Notes: generated by a model from the sequence alone, not told the origin. DNA of 64,000 nt from Pseudevernia furfuracea (GCA_022315425.1 JAIUPT010000047.1:1-64000), one strand, 5' to 3'; counted from the stretch's first letter, positions 36,758 through 48,897 are shown. Translations and numbers: made by a program.

Positions 36758-39700
36758 ATGGACGACGCGGAGCACTCAGAAAGAAAAAGCTCGGATGGCG
36801 GCACCTCAGATCACGACGCCCTGGTCGATGTGCCGCTCGTCCTTTGAGCTTTCTGGGTTTGAGCCTTTGCCTATGGCTAATAGGGGGTGAGTCTGCATCT
36901 GCGCAGGGGTCTTTGTGACATTTTGCAAACAGAGCAAACGTGCCTGTCTGTCGTCGATATGACATTGAGCTTTTCCAGATGTTGACACAGGTGGTGAAGC
37001 TGGGCCCTCAGCAAAATGGTACCATGCAGCCTTCCACAACTTGACTGCTGTGGTTGGCGTGGGGGTGCTAGGCTTGCCTTACTCGTTTAGCTACCTGGGA
37101 TGGTATTGGGGGGTGATAGCCCTGGCTGTAACCCTTGCAGCCTCCTTATATACAGCTTACTTGTTAGCAGCCTTGCACGAAGAGCCTGATGGAACGCGGC
37201 ATAATCGATATGTTGATCTTGGACGAGCTATGATTGGTACGGTCTTTCTCTTTTGCCTGGACATTCTCACTTGCTGTACCTCTCAGTCTCAAATGCAAGA
37301 TGGTGCATTGCCTTATCACGCACATCATTCTGCTTGCAAATCTGATTCCTGTCTCTCTGCAGGTGATGCATGGGCAAGGTGGCTCATCACACCCCTGCAG
37401 TACTCAGTCATGATTGGCCTGGCAGTTGCATACCTGGTGACGGCAGGACAGAGCTTCCAGGTCAGCTTACACATGCATCAGCAGTCAACGCGCAGTATAT
37501 GATACCATGTGGCTTGCATGTCATGCCTACGCACTTACACATCTGTGCATCCTGATTTTGCAGCATCAACCAGTAGACATGTGTTCAACAATGCAATTGG
37601 ACACTGCCAATCTGTGAGCATCTATCTGTGTCCAGCTGTGAGCCTGAAAAAGTGCCAACATTGGGATGCAAAAGCTAAAGATATGTGTCAGGACACCAGG
37701 ATTGCTGATCAGCTGAGTGTCATTCAGGCAGTCCACAATGGCAGGTGCAATGGCCACACAGACAACACCTCCAGCTTTGACTTGGACAACTGCCAAGCAT
37801 ACTTGACTGGCTGGATCATTTTGTTTGGTGCCATACAGCTGCTGCTGTCTCAGGTCAAGGACTTTCACTCCCTTTGGTAAGGTGATCACAAATGCCCAAT
37901 CTCGGCTGCTTTCTGCATGCTGTATGCTGTGACCAGGCTACATGAGCTGCATGGCCTTGGCATGTTCCCTGTGTCATTACAAGTACATGCGCGTTTGAGG
38001 TCACACTCATTTGTGCATTCATTTGTTCATGCATTTATTTGCCTCGTTCATTCCACTTACTCCATCAGTGCACTGTAGAGGGTCGTTGGGGCGTGGATGG
38101 GACCACTTGATTGAATCACAAGCAAACCCCCTTGCTGCTTCCTGGCCCTCCCTTGCTGTCTAATCCGTGCACATCCTCTGTTCCTTGGGCTTTACAACAT
38201 GTCTGTGCTAAAAGAGCGTGTCAGTGGCTTCAGCAGCTTGGACTGTGCAACGTACAAACCTCAACCGGCCCATCACAATTCCTGTATATGATAATTGACA
38301 TGTCGACATAGCAGCCATAGCAGCCAACATGTATTGCTATGCAGGTGGGTTTTCGCTGTTGGGGGCATGCATGTCAGTCATGTACTCCATGATAGCTTCA
38401 TTGCATCTGCTGTGAAGGGCCATTCAGGAGTGAGCTATGGCAAGCGCTCAGGCAGTGTGGCTGACCGCACCTTTGGGACCTTCAACTCCTCTGGGGACTG
38501 TCATGTTTGCCTTTGGGGGCCAGGTGTCATGCCGGAGATACAGGTGACTTGTATAGCTGGATTGAAGTTTGGTGTGTGCTTGTAGCATTGCAAGGCACCG
38601 GGGCATGATGGGGTTGATGCACGCTTGTAGCATTGATGGGCATGATGGGGTTGACGCAGCTTATAGCATTGAAAGGCACATGGGCATGATGGGGTTGATG
38701 CAATCTTATAGCATGGAAAGGCACATGGACATGATGGGGTTGATGCATGCTTATAGCATTGAAAGGCACCTCAGCATGATGGGGTAAATGTTTTTGTGAT
38801 CAACTGTGGCCAAAGGGAGGTTGAAGCTGAGGAGGACTTAGTGTAGGGCATGCTATCCTGCATGTTGCACTATAGGCTTGGTGTGACACAGTCTTTGCTC
38901 GTTAGGTGCAATTGCTGTTCTTGCTTGTATGACTACCACAGAGCATGTCATGTCCATGCCACAACACTCCTGCATAATGATCAGCATTGGCACTGCTATT
39001 CCTGATGACTCACCTACCTTTGAGCAGATCTTTCCCCAATGTCCAGCACAGTGTTCGATTACAAGGCCACAGAGACCTGTTTTGTCGCTTGGCTAGGTCA
39101 AGTTACTTGTCTTGATTTGGCACTGAACAAGCTTGGTATCTGTGTGGACTGGAGCACAAGCGTGAGCCAGGTCGATGTTGGGGACTGGTGCCTGCATGTG
39201 GGGACTGACGCCTGCATGATGGGGAATGATGCCTGCATGATGATGGGGAGTGATGCCTGCAAGATGGGGGACTGGTTCCTGCATGATGGGGACTGATGCC
39301 TGTATGCTGGGGACTGGTGCTTGCATGATGCAGACTAATGCCTGCATAATGATGATGATGATGTTGGGGACTAGTGCCTGCAGGCCACCTTATCAGTGCC
39401 TCCCCCAGCAGTTCAGTCCATGATGAACAGCATCTACTTTGCCTATGTGGTGGTCACCTTTGCCTACTTCCCGGTGGCCACCGCTGGCTATGCAGCCTAT
39501 GGCAATGAAGTCAATGCAGATGTGCTGCTGTCAGTTGTCCCAGCCACCTGCATTGATAGCTGTGGCCAATTTCATGGTTCTGGTTCACATAGCAGCAAGC
39601 TATCAGGTCAGTACTAGTTATGAAAATCTGTATAAAAGCTGTGTCGTAACCTAACTTCAGTGCTTGACGAATACCTGATTGTAACCATTCCCGCCCCAGC

Positions 39701-40521
39701 TCATGAGATGAACAACTGCAAGCTTTGCAACCATGATTGGGTCCCCCTTACTCTTTTTGGCATCTATGCATGACTTCATAGTAGTGAGAGCTTACTTTGA
39801 CATAGCCAATGCTTTGCACATTGCGGTTGATGGTGTGCACCTTGTGTGCTCTACAGGTCTTTGCTCAGCCAGTGTTTGAGAATGTTGAGACATTGATGAC
39901 CAAGAACCAAGTGTGGCCATCAAAGCAACCCAGGCTTATGCGAGCAGTGGTGCGAAGCCTATACGTGGTCATGACGACCTTTGTGGCAATCTGCATCCCA
40001 TTTTTTGCGGACCTGATGGGTCTGATAGGGGCTGCTGGCTTATACCCCCATGACATTCATCCTTCCATGCGTCTTTTGGCTCAAGGTGAGACGTGCACAG
40101 CACATTTGTGGGCACAACCATACTTGTCTGCAGTTCTGGCATGACAGACAGCTTATCGCAAATGTGGTGAAGCAGGCTTGGCAACAAGAGACTCATGTTG
40201 CTGCTCAAGCTCAGCCAAGGATGCGTTGTTGAGAGGAAAAGCTGTTTGCTCAAGCCTGTCAAGATACAGGCTGTCATCTGTTTACCACCTGTGAGATGCC
40301 CTCTGATGCCCTGGTCATACAACGGCAGCTTGCGAGCCCCGCATCAACATATGTCTCTGACCCAAGCTTCTTACCTTCTGCAGGCAAAACAGCCACAAGG
40401 AATCACCTTTTGGATCAACGTCGCCATCATTGTTGTGTTCAGCGTTGGTGGCCTTTTAGCTGCTGTTGGCTCCATCAGGCAAATTGCCATGCATGCACAG
40501 ACGTATGATTTGTTTCACTGA
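36758..40521 (+). CDS. AAAP-family amino-acid transporter (spliced)
   Basis: AAAP (amino acid/auxin permease) proteins are proton-coupled amino-acid importers with about eleven membrane spans. A soluble start (MDDAEHSERKSSDGG) leads into GGEAGPSAKWYHAAFHNL and the family's first-helix signature VVGVGVLGLPYSFSYLGW at 37050-37104. Later exons give LQYSVMIGLAVAYLVTAGQSF (37396-37460), WIILFGAIQLLLSQVKDFHSLW (37811-37877), SVMYSMIA near 38370, VMFAFGGQ near 38500, SIYFAYVVVTFAYFPVATAGY (39430-39490) and FENVETLMT (39876-39900). VVMTTFVAICIPFFADLMGL then leads to a last exon, ITFWINVAIIVVFSVGGLLA, ending at 40521. It resembles the lysine/histidine transporter branch, but substrate cannot be read from sequence. 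Frame breaks occur near 38400-38520. Two minisatellites sit in its introns. It is divergently arranged with HDHD5. Confidence 0.85.
38588..38786. repeat. Minisatellite, ~45-bp unit, 4-5 copies
   Basis: The repeated unit contains GGCATGATGGGGTTGATGCA followed by CTTATAGCATTGAAAGGCAC with small variations, within a transporter intron. Confidence 0.92.
39178..39378. repeat. Minisatellite, ~22-bp unit, about nine copies
   Basis: Repeats of GGGGACTG(A/G)(T/C)GCCTGCATGAT with occasional ATGATG expansions, within a transporter intron. Confidence 0.92.
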
Positions 40522-41135
40522 CGTTTATAACATGATAGATCTCTAGACTCAACTAGATTAGGTGTGCAGATGAACTCCTGATTCATGACTTGTTTTATGG
40601 ATGATTTGCCTAGGCTTAAATGCTTTAATAAGTCTCTACTGTCGCTGCATGTAGGCCTAACGCTTTGTCTGTTGCCGCTACAACCCAAAAATGGACATGA
40701 AGCAAGCCCTTTTACCATACCATACAGCTGGTCTTACCAAGCTGTGTAAATTAGCGTATGTTTGGGAAAGTGTACCCAAGGTCCAAATCTATCAAGGACA
40801 CCATACAGCTGGTCAGAGCTCAGACTGCTGGCATCTAAAGTTGGAGTCCGGTTAAGGTCAATGTTGAGCATGCAGCAGCAAGTCAGCAGAAATTTGCGCA
40901 CGCAATCAGCTTGCCGCTGTCAGCCTGCCCGATACTCGATTGTGCGGCGTATTCAACAGCTTGTCAGCAACACAGATTGCGACACAAGTGATAAGTTGCA
41001 GAATTCCCAAGAGCAGCAGTGCAGTTTACAGCTGTTGCGTGCCTATCGCCCCATAAAGCCGCAACATGTCTCACGAGTCTTGATGCATGCACAACATGCG
41101 AGAACAAACGTAACCTCTAGACGGCAGATTGCAGA

Positions 41136-41839
41136 ATGCCTGCCTTGTATGCTCTCTACATTATCAACAAATCGGGGGGGGTTGATCTACAACAAGGTAC
41201 CTCTGTTTTGGCGAAGCATACATTCGTCCGTGAACAAACATATGGTGATTTAATTGGACACTTTGCAGGAGGTTCCTTCCTATGGCAGGTCTAAACCTGA
41301 ATGACACCCTCAGACTAGCCAGCATCTGGTGAGACTTTGTGCCAAGCTTGTACTGTTCACAGCATGACTGCTGCTTGACAATTTGAGGTTGTGGCTGATG
41401 GTCAACTGGCAACTCCAACTCACAAGGAGTAACTGGCGCTGCTTCCTGCAGGCACTCCTTGCATGCAATCTCCTCTCAGCTGTCTCCAGTGCAAGGGCTG
41501 CACAGGCATTGAGCTCCTGATTGCAGACAACTTCGACTTGCATTGTTTCCAGACGCTCACAGGAACGAAGTTTCTACTTGTTGTTGAGCCCGGTACTCCT
41601 GAAGTGGAAGACTTTCTCAAGTCAACGTAAGTCACTGCTGCCACTGGCTGGGATGTGGAATTATTGGCTGACTCAGACTGAGAGTAATGCTCTGCAGGAT
41701 ATATGACCTATATACAGACTATGTGTTGAAGAACCCTTTTTATGAGGTGGAAATGCCTGTGCGATGTGAGCTATTTGATGTGAACTTGTTTCAAGTAATT
41801 GGCACAGTCCATCGCAGATGGGGCGTCATACAGGCATGA
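41136..41839 (+). CDS. TRAPPC4: TRAPP complex subunit 4 (synbindin/Trs23)
   Basis: TRAPPC4 is a core subunit of the TRAPP tethering complex, which acts as exchange factor for Rab1/Ypt1 in ER-Golgi and Golgi traffic. Exons: 41136-41196 (LYALYIINKSGG, LIYNK), 41269 to about 41334 (YGRSKP, NDTLRLASIW), 41452-41626 (HSLHAISSQLSPV, CTGIELLIADNFDLHCFQ, TLTGTKFLLVVEPGTPEVE) and 41698-41839 (IYDLYTDYVLKNPFYEVEM, PVRCELFDVNLFQ). Order and lengths match the family of about 140-220 residues. Three one-base breaks occur: eight Gs instead of seven at 41174-41181, an extra G near 41296 and one near 41493. The stop at 41837-41839 is tentative because a donor-like GTAATT follows VNLFQ, so one more exon is possible. 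Confidence 0.88.
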
Positions 41840-42488
41840 AAGCATAAGCGTCTTGTAGTGTTGATAACAAGACCAGACATCTCAAGTTTCATCATCTGAT
41901 CACCCATGGCAACCATGTGCTCATGCAAAGTTTGCCTGTTTCCCAAGTTGTGTGTTCCCAGAAGCTTGATATCAAAACAACTTGACCCCAAAGCTATGTA
42001 CTGCTGACTGACTGTCATAAGGCATATGGTGCATGCTTGCAGTCTATACTTTGACTCATACTAGCAATACACGTGTCAGCTGGTTGCCAGCTTTCGACAC
42101 ACAGCACCAGGATTGGAATCGTTTCATGCAAGTGTGCAATAGCAAGCAGCATCACGGTGCAACCAGAGACACAGTATTGCACTTCGAGCACGTTTCGACA
42201 TGCAGTCTCTACCATGTGAGCAATGACACGCAGCACTTTCATTGGAGTATCACTCATGGGCTGATCAGCTTGACAACACACACAGTTCACTACTATCATA
42301 TCTTCTCCAAATGATCACACATCAAGCTACCTCAATGACAAATGCTGGTCCTACTTGTACATTCAAATGATGCATCTTGGCACACACATTACTAAAATCA
42401 CAATATACATGGCAACAGACTCTACATACCTGTCAAATTCAGCTTGTACATCAGGACTCATGATGTTGGCACTTGTCAACTGATACAA
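41840..42488. other. Spacer downstream of TRAPPC4
   Basis: No recognised gene; this is the likely 3' flank shared by the convergent neighbours TRAPPC4 (+) and the unknown gene (-). Confidence 0.4.
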
Positions 42489-43651
42489 CTATGATACATT
42501 CTCAACGTCTTCTGGTCTCAGGGTGAATGCCCAGCTTGCTGTGCTGCCGCCTGCTTGCATCTGCTGCAATTTCAGGGTTGGGCTGAGACAACATTCTGTG
42601 GGGCTTGCTGTGAAATAGACTCGACATGGTGCTGTAGTGGCGTGGATCCTTCTTGCTGTGATCCCCAATCCTGGCAGACAGAACAATGCATCAAGCGCTG
42701 GCTGCAATACCCATAAGACACCAAAATCTGGAACAGCAAGGTAAAGCTGAAAGGCATTGGTGGGCTTACTCAAAGTGGCTGGCCTGATTGCGGGCAGCCA
42801 GCTTCTTGTGTGTGTTGAGCTGTGTCAAGTTGGGCGGTTTTGGGGCCTGTCACAGCAGCATGGACTTGGGCCTCAGCATGCCAGCAATTGTACAAATGCA
42901 GCCTTTAGCAGCTGTTGCTGAATGTGCAAAAGCTTCAGAGAGGCCAGATATGTCCAAGTCAACAAGTTTGCGGATCTTGTTATGCATGCAAACTGCTCAA
43001 GACTTGGCTATTGGAGAGATGAGCAGATCAAGGCAAAGGCAGGCTGTACCATCAGTGGCTTTTCCAGAGATTCTTCTGGCATCAATGGGCATACCATCCC
43101 GAAACTTGACTGGCTTGTCATCAATGGGCCCATAGGCCCTGTTGTAGCTACTGCACCATCACAATACAATCTGTTCAAACAGCAAAGCACATGATATACC
43201 TGGGATGTTAAAGTCTGAGGATCATTCCAGACCATTCCAATTGCAGAGCGAGCAGGTTGAGTGCACATCCTGTGCAAGACTGGAACTTCAGCAGCAGACC
43301 TGATGAACGCACTTTTGTCACTCTTGGTGAGAGCAATCTAGTGGGTCTTTGTAGCCGGACAAATGTTGCGGAAAAGGAACAGCCTGCAGGGAGTTCTGGT
43401 ACACGCCGGGCTTGTACATAGTCTGCGTGGTACCTGCCATCCATCACGCGAAGCGTAAGAAAGCTTGACACGCGACAGGAACCATGCTCTCTTTGCAAAG
43501 ACGAACCTTTACGATTGACAGGACTGTGCTTGTGCAGAACGGGCGTCTTCAAGGGTGGTGAGCTGACACGACTCTTCAGCCAAGCGCGAGAATCAGCATG
43601 AGTCTCTGCTTTCTTGTCGTGAGCAAATATAGCGATAGGGGGCGCAGACAT
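42489..43651 (-). CDS. Unrecognised spliced gene
   Basis: Not assigned to a family. An ATG at 43651 opens a frame (MSAPPIAIFAHDKKAETHAD) that continues through a basic region to about 43330. An exon-like block follows, IRSAAEVPVLHRMCTQPARS to WNDPQTLTSQ, ending at a GT donor near 43203. Another block, YGPIDDKPVKFRDGMPIDAR with RRISGKATDG, lies at 43140-43010 after an AG. A final frame at 42773-42489 ends in FTLRPEDVENVS and stop. Splice joins are guesses. The gene lies between the convergent TRAPPC4 and the codirectional REI1. Confidence 0.4.
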
Positions 43652-43809
43652 GGCTAGCAGATTGAATTCTCTGGGGCACACACAGAACCACAATCACGAA
43701 ACTGTGACAATGAGTGTTGCGATTTTACGACACTCTGCCAGGGTCAACTTACAAAGCAGTGGCGTTAAAATTGTGCGGGCGTTTCATTCCACTCGAATTT
43801 ACTTTCCCA

Positions 43810-43885
43810 TGGATACACTAAGTTGCAGAGCCTGGTAATGCCTGGATCATAGATGGCATTGCATCAGATACTGTATGCAGCCATT
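43810..43885. repeat. Dispersed repeat copy (related to 24708-24795)
   Basis: Shares GTTGCAGAGCCTGGTAA, TGGATCATAG and GATACTGTAT-type blocks, in the same order and strand, with the copy near 24.7 kb. Confidence 0.65.
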
Positions 43886-44023
43886 CCACGTGATTGGTGA
43901 CCCTTGGCAAGCTGTATGCTAGCTAGAAAATGCTGCAGGATTCTCCTAAGCTAGCAGAATTTGAACACAAACTAAACGCAACCCACAAGTTTGAATGGCT
44001 GTGTAGACAAAAGATGTAGGGAA

Positions 44024-46440
44024 CTAATATGGGACATTCTGGGGGAGATTTCGGATGACATTGGACTTCAAGGCATTCTTCAGGTGCAGTCTATCAAAGC
44101 GTTTTCTGCAGCTTCTGAACTCGCTTGATCACGACGTCTTCCGGCCTGCTGGACTCAACACCCAGAGCCCTGTACCTACACAAGCATCACAAACAGATGA
44201 GCCAACATGTCCAACAGACTCAGTCGTGGAGGGCCAGGCCCAGCAGAGTACGCCTAGTTTTGCACTCCACGTTATGCTGTACACATGCCTGAAGCTCAGC
44301 ACAGCAGAGTGATTACTGAAAGGTACAACAAGGCAGACATGCGGGACCTCACAAGGCTGTCGACAACAGGCATGCAGACCGGCTGACTTACTTGGCAATG
44401 ACTGTATTCACTTGCACGCTTGTGCGCATGTCAGCAGGCTTATGGTGCTGCTTGTAGTAGCGAGCAAACTCCCTGCTGCCCAAAACTTTGCCGCTAGTGC
44501 CTGCCTCTGCATCTCCAATTACCTCCAGCTCATACCCCAAGCTGTCAGCTCCTTCACCGGTCTCACTCACTGCAAGCTGCTTGTCTGCATGCACACAAGT
44601 GACTGTTGTTGAGTCTGCTGTAAGTGCGGTGAAGCTCTTGTGATTAATGATCTTGCTGGAACTATATATGTGTAGCTGCAATGCCAGCTTGGGCTCACAG
44701 TGAGTATTCAAAGATCAAATGCAAGTTGGTAAGGCAACAACACACTGGCTTTCTGTACTACATTTGCTTGCCAGTTTGCCACAAGGCTAAAGCAAAGCCA
44801 CAAGGTCACTGCAACAGTGATGACACAGTGCACATGCAGTATTGCAGGCCTGTACCTGCAAGCTCATCTTCCAGCTTGGACCAGTCATAAAACTCGACGT
44901 ATTCCTCCTCATTGTCATCAAACACCATTTTGCATTTGTTGGCGTCCACCATATGACGCTGAACACCATGCAGGGATGTGAACTGGCGTGCATTTGCGTC
45001 GTCACCTCTGATGTACAAAGGGACATGACCATATTGCAGCTTGAGACCCTGCGCAAGCACAAGCATAGATGGGCTGGGTGCCAGGAAACTGAAAACATGA
45101 AAACCATTCATGTGTCCTTGTCCACCATGATCATTCCTCTATTGCCTCTATTGCCAGTCATGCAAAGAGTATTGCCGATCATGCAGCCAGTCATACAAAG
45201 AGTGTTTGGCAATAAACTAGCAAGCACCAGAAGCATGCTCGACATGGCAAATTGCTTGATCTGGCATGAAAGACAGTGCGTAGGGCCGCGTGACTAACCA
45301 GATACTTGATGAGCCCTGCTGGGTCTGATAAGTACTCAGCATCTGGCAAATAGAAGCCAAAGTGCTTAAACATGTATTCCAGATTTGCCTCCATGCTGCT
45401 GCTCATGTGATTGTCAAAAAAGCTGCGCTTCAGATCCCATTCTTCAACATCCTGTGCTGAAGAAGCTTCGTCAGAAGCTTGACCCCTGACAGACGCTTCA
45501 GCGCCCCTGCTGGGGTAGCAGGGGTGTCCAAGGAGGGCTGTGATGAACTGCTGGATACGCCACTGGCTGATGTCTGTCTGATGGCATCTTCAGCACTCTT
45601 GGCTCCTGATGTGTTCGCTGTTAATTCTGCCTGTGACAGCGATGCGTCTGTGTCGTCTTCGTCTGATGCTGTCTCCCAACCTGCACTGTCAGCTTCTGAT
45701 ACACTATCTTCTGCAGCTCTGGTGTCTTCAGCCTGAGGGGTTATGAGCCTTATCCGGTCTCACACCATTGGGTACAGCCGTGTTATAGCCTGGCTTGCTT
45801 GCTGATTGTGCTGCTGCTGGCACTGTTGTTGTGGCACCTGTGCAAATAGCAAGATTGATGTATATCTGGCAAATGCAAAAGCAAAACCTGGCACGTTTCA
45901 AGTCAGTCCATAACACAAGATTTTCTAAAAAATGAACCAATGTTTGTGTATGCAGATATATGCATGAACACTAATACATATGCTCCAATTGCATTTGCAA
46001 ACAGCTGCACGCAGGCAATTAGCAGCTCAATCTGATGCAGGCAGACTGCCAGGCCAATTACCTGCATTTTCACTTCGCCTGGCGGTAATGACCGGCTGCT
46101 GGTGCATCTGGCCTGTCTTTTTCAGCAGATCCTTGTACTTTTTTGCTGTGTGACCATGCGCTAAGTACGTGTTCTCCGTGCTAAATATTCTTCTTGGTCA
46201 GCGGGTCGTACCAGAACTTTTGCACAGGTCCCACCGTGGCACTGCTGCTCAGCAGCTCCTTCCTTGAATCAAACCATTCTTAGTAACAGGAGGCCAATCC
46301 GGCAACCTTGCGCTTCAAGTTGTATTTTGTGGAAAATCGCTCTTGTAATGCTCCGCCAGGGAATCCTTGTCGGAGAAATAGGTGCCGGAAGTGGTGCTGT
46401 AAAAGCCTTGAGGCTGTGTCTCGACTGTTTCGGCCGCCAT
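44024..46440 (-). CDS. REI1: REI1/ZNF622-like 60S ribosome biogenesis factor (spliced)
   Basis: REI1/Reh1 (animal ZNF622) is a cytoplasmic zinc-finger factor in late 60S subunit maturation, helping release and recycle export factors. The ATG at 46440 opens a frame with TSGTYFSDKDSLAEHYKSDF, then YNLKRKVAGL and EWFDSRKELL after two compensating indels near 46285-46270. An acidic linker (GWETASDEDDTDASLSQ) lies near 45700-45640. The second zinc-finger region follows as EEWDLKRSFFDNHMSSSMEA and YMFKHFGFYLPDAEYLSDPA (45450-45310). Next come YGHVPLYIRGDDANARQFTS with LHGVQRHMVDANKCKM (45030-44925), GYELEVIGDAEAGTSGKVLG near 44540-44480 and REFARYYKQHH. The last exon reads YRALGVESSRPEDVVIKRVQ, then ALKSNVIRNLPQNVPY and stop at 44024-44026. 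At least four one-base frame breaks are present. Confidence 0.9.
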
Positions 46441-46589
46441 GTCTCGCCAAGCAACAGGTTCAAAGCCGATGGCAGATCCGGCAACACTAGTGAGATGTGT
46501 CAAAACGTCACGACCGAAACATTGCTGGCGCACCCAGGCTAGCAACGTCATGCTGGAAAGCCAATAGGGTATAGCCGAGGGTCTTTTGG

Positions 46590-46632
46590 ATTGGAGGTGC
46601 CTGGAGGTCAACGCAAATTTCCTGGAGGTCAA
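46590..46632. repeat. Short direct repeats CTGGAGGTCAA
   Basis: Two exact CCTGGAGGTCAA copies and one partial TTGGAGGTGCC, upstream of the REI1 start; a possible promoter element or chance. Confidence 0.5.
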
Positions 46633-47518
46633 ACCTGCTCGAAGGTCTTGTTAGGGTCGCGACTGAATTGGCAAGCACAAGCGCTCCGAGTCAACTACCT
46701 AGTGTCCTACATGAGACAGCCGAGCTTGCTGAGCCCGTGCACTGAGACACTTCGAGAAGTCAATGGCTGGATTGCGTATAAGAACAACGCTTGCGAAAAT
46801 CACACTTCCTGAGACATCGACCCAAGAGCTGTGTTGGCTAGCGCTCAAGAAAGATACCACCGCAAACCTTCATGCTGAAACAGAGACAATGTTTGACACG
46901 TATGTGACTATATGTTGGGCATTCAAACAGGAAATGCTGCACATCTTATACCACCTTAGGCATGGCAAACTTGGCACACCCTATGATCCCTGCTAGTTCG
47001 CTCAAATCGTCCAACATCTACCTGTAGTCCAAAACACTGACACCTGAGCCTAGACAGCAATCTCCTGTTTGCATATATGGTGCATGAGGTAGGCGGAAGC
47101 TGGTGGTCTGGATTCAATAATCTGTACATATGCAAGCTGCTTTGTCCTACACTAGTGCAATACTCAGAAACATACTGCTCCCTTTCTCTATTGACAATAT
47201 CTGCACTGTTCTAAAGTGCGAACAATAGCTGCTTGGCCTGCATGGTTGTCAACATAATGGCGTACACCTGACCTCCAATTGGTCGTCAAACCCTCAATAC
47301 GTGGCATAGTGCCTCTGAAATCAATGAACTCATCTAACATACCCAAGCTTGACAAGGCGGCTATTTGGCAATTGAACAGTACGATCATGATAACCCAAGA
47401 TCTGTTGCCGGAATTGAAAACGCACAGAATACCGTCCAAGCTCTGCAAGTACAACCATGCTGCTATTGAACAACCCCAAGCAACTGCCTGTGTAGCTTCT
47501 CAGCACATTCAGCTTGCT
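46633..47518. other. Spacer upstream of REI1
   Basis: No conserved coding block recognised; only short frames. Confidence 0.4.
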
Positions 47519-48356
47519 CTAGGATCGACCGCGCATATGAACAGGCAGGACAATTTCGCAAAATGCGGTTGGAGCAAGCCTAGACCTAAGGACATGTGTG
47601 TTTGGTACCTTGTACTCTTGAGGAAGGTAAAGGGCTTCAACATCAGCTAGTGACAGCTGACTGTGTATTTGCGCCTCAAACAACACCGATAAAGGTTGGG
47701 CAGCCATGACAGCTTTCATGCAATCACTCAGATCTTCATCATCCAGCTCCTGAAGTAAAACTGTAAAAGTGTCTATTGTTGCAAATGCCGCAATCAACCC
47801 TGCCTTCTACAATCACACCGCTGTCACCATTACAGAAAGTGCAATTCTGCAAATGATATGATTTCAATTGAAGATAGGCTGGACCAAATGCAAATCCATT
47901 TACCTGCTCATGCAAACCAGAGGGTTGGGGAATGATATTCAGGCCACCATAACGTGGGCTCTGACTCCCATCTATGCTAAGAGTCCCATCTGCACCTGTG
48001 ATTGTGTATTTCGATTGCCACAACACATCCTCCCACAAGATTCGTGTTTGGGGGTCGTCAGCGCCTCCAAATTGCTGAGTATCAAAACCATTTCGTGTGT
48101 ATGGATCTTGCAGCCATGCATTCAGAATTTCAGCCCGCGCTTGGCTGCCATAAACTGGAACAAGTGTTGTTGGGTTGAAGTGAACGCAAACTCTTGACTT
48201 ACTGCAGAGATGACCTTCTAGAATCTTCAGTAACCTCATGCCGTCACTGCTCATCACCGTCTGTAGCCGCTGTGCAACATGCTGTCTTGCCACTGAAAGT
48301 AGCCCGCTTGCCTGACGGCGCACTTTGGCAAGTACGCCTTGCTGAGTTGGCGTCAT
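47519..48356 (-). CDS. Unassigned protein-coding stretch
   Basis: An open frame of about 205 codons runs from 48356 to 47739 and contains LLKILEGHLCSKSRVCVHFN, YGSQARAEILNAWLQDPYTR, GGADDPQTRILWEDVLWQSK and IDGSQSPRYGGLNIIPQP. Its length and composition look coding. A second frame at 47750-47540 (LLQELDDEDLSDCMKAVMAA, LFEAQIHSQLSLADVEALYL) would join through an intron between about 47870 and 47760. I do not recognise the family. The start may lie further upstream, toward 48900. Confidence 0.55.
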
Positions 48357-48645
48357 CCTTCACGGTAGTGTGCTGGCACACACTCCAAGTCTTACCGGCC
48401 ACCTATAGCAGAGCTAACAATGACTGGTGTGGTCATGCGAAATGCGAAAAGAATGCTGTTCAGGAAACTTTGTCACAATACACAGACGGACAGAAAGACA
48501 GCTCAATACCAGGTGTTCCAGAAGCTCTGACTCTTCGCTATCGACAGGCACCACTCGCCTACACTGCTGCAGCATGCGGCGAGATACGGCTGGTGCCCGT
48601 CTGAGCAAACTTGCTGCCTCTTTGGTCCAAAGGAAAAGCTCAAAT

Positions 48646-48897
48646 CTAGAGACTGCAGGAGCGATAGTGTGAACTGCAAGTAAAGCGCAACAGCATCGAC
48701 CAAAGCCGCCATATCTTACCCTCCAGCCAGAACTCCTCGGTGTGGGCAATGAGCTTCCTCGCAGAAGGAAGCGCAATAGCTGCAACCCCAAGCTGACGTG
48801 CCTTGTCGACCAGCTGCTTGTCTGAAGACAGGACGTACAAGAGTACTGTTTTGTCAGGAGGAGCACCACAGACAACCTTGCGAGACGTACACTGCAT
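48646..48897 (-). CDS. Possible NYN/PIN-like nuclease domain fragment
   Basis: The frame contains KTVLLYVLSSDKQLVDKARQ and LGVAAIALPSARKLIAHTEE. This resembles the pattern of a strand, a Ser-Asp pair and then a helix seen in PIN/NYN-type folds, but the match is only structural intuition. It may be an upstream exon of the unassigned gene at 47519-48356, since both are on the same strand with little spacing. A GT donor follows FWLEG near 48720. Confidence 0.3.
   Translation of the reverse strand: MQCTSRKVVCGAPPDKTVLLYVLSSDKQLVDKARQLGVAAIALPSARKLIAHTEEFWLEGKIWRLWSMLLRFTCSSHYRSCSL

Noticed and set aside
43208..43693. Full 161-codon minus-strand frame as one continuous protein
   Set aside because: The last third gives a poorer peptide than the alternative frame that ends at a GT donor (WNDPQTLTSQ). 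I treated it as exon plus intron of an unassigned gene.
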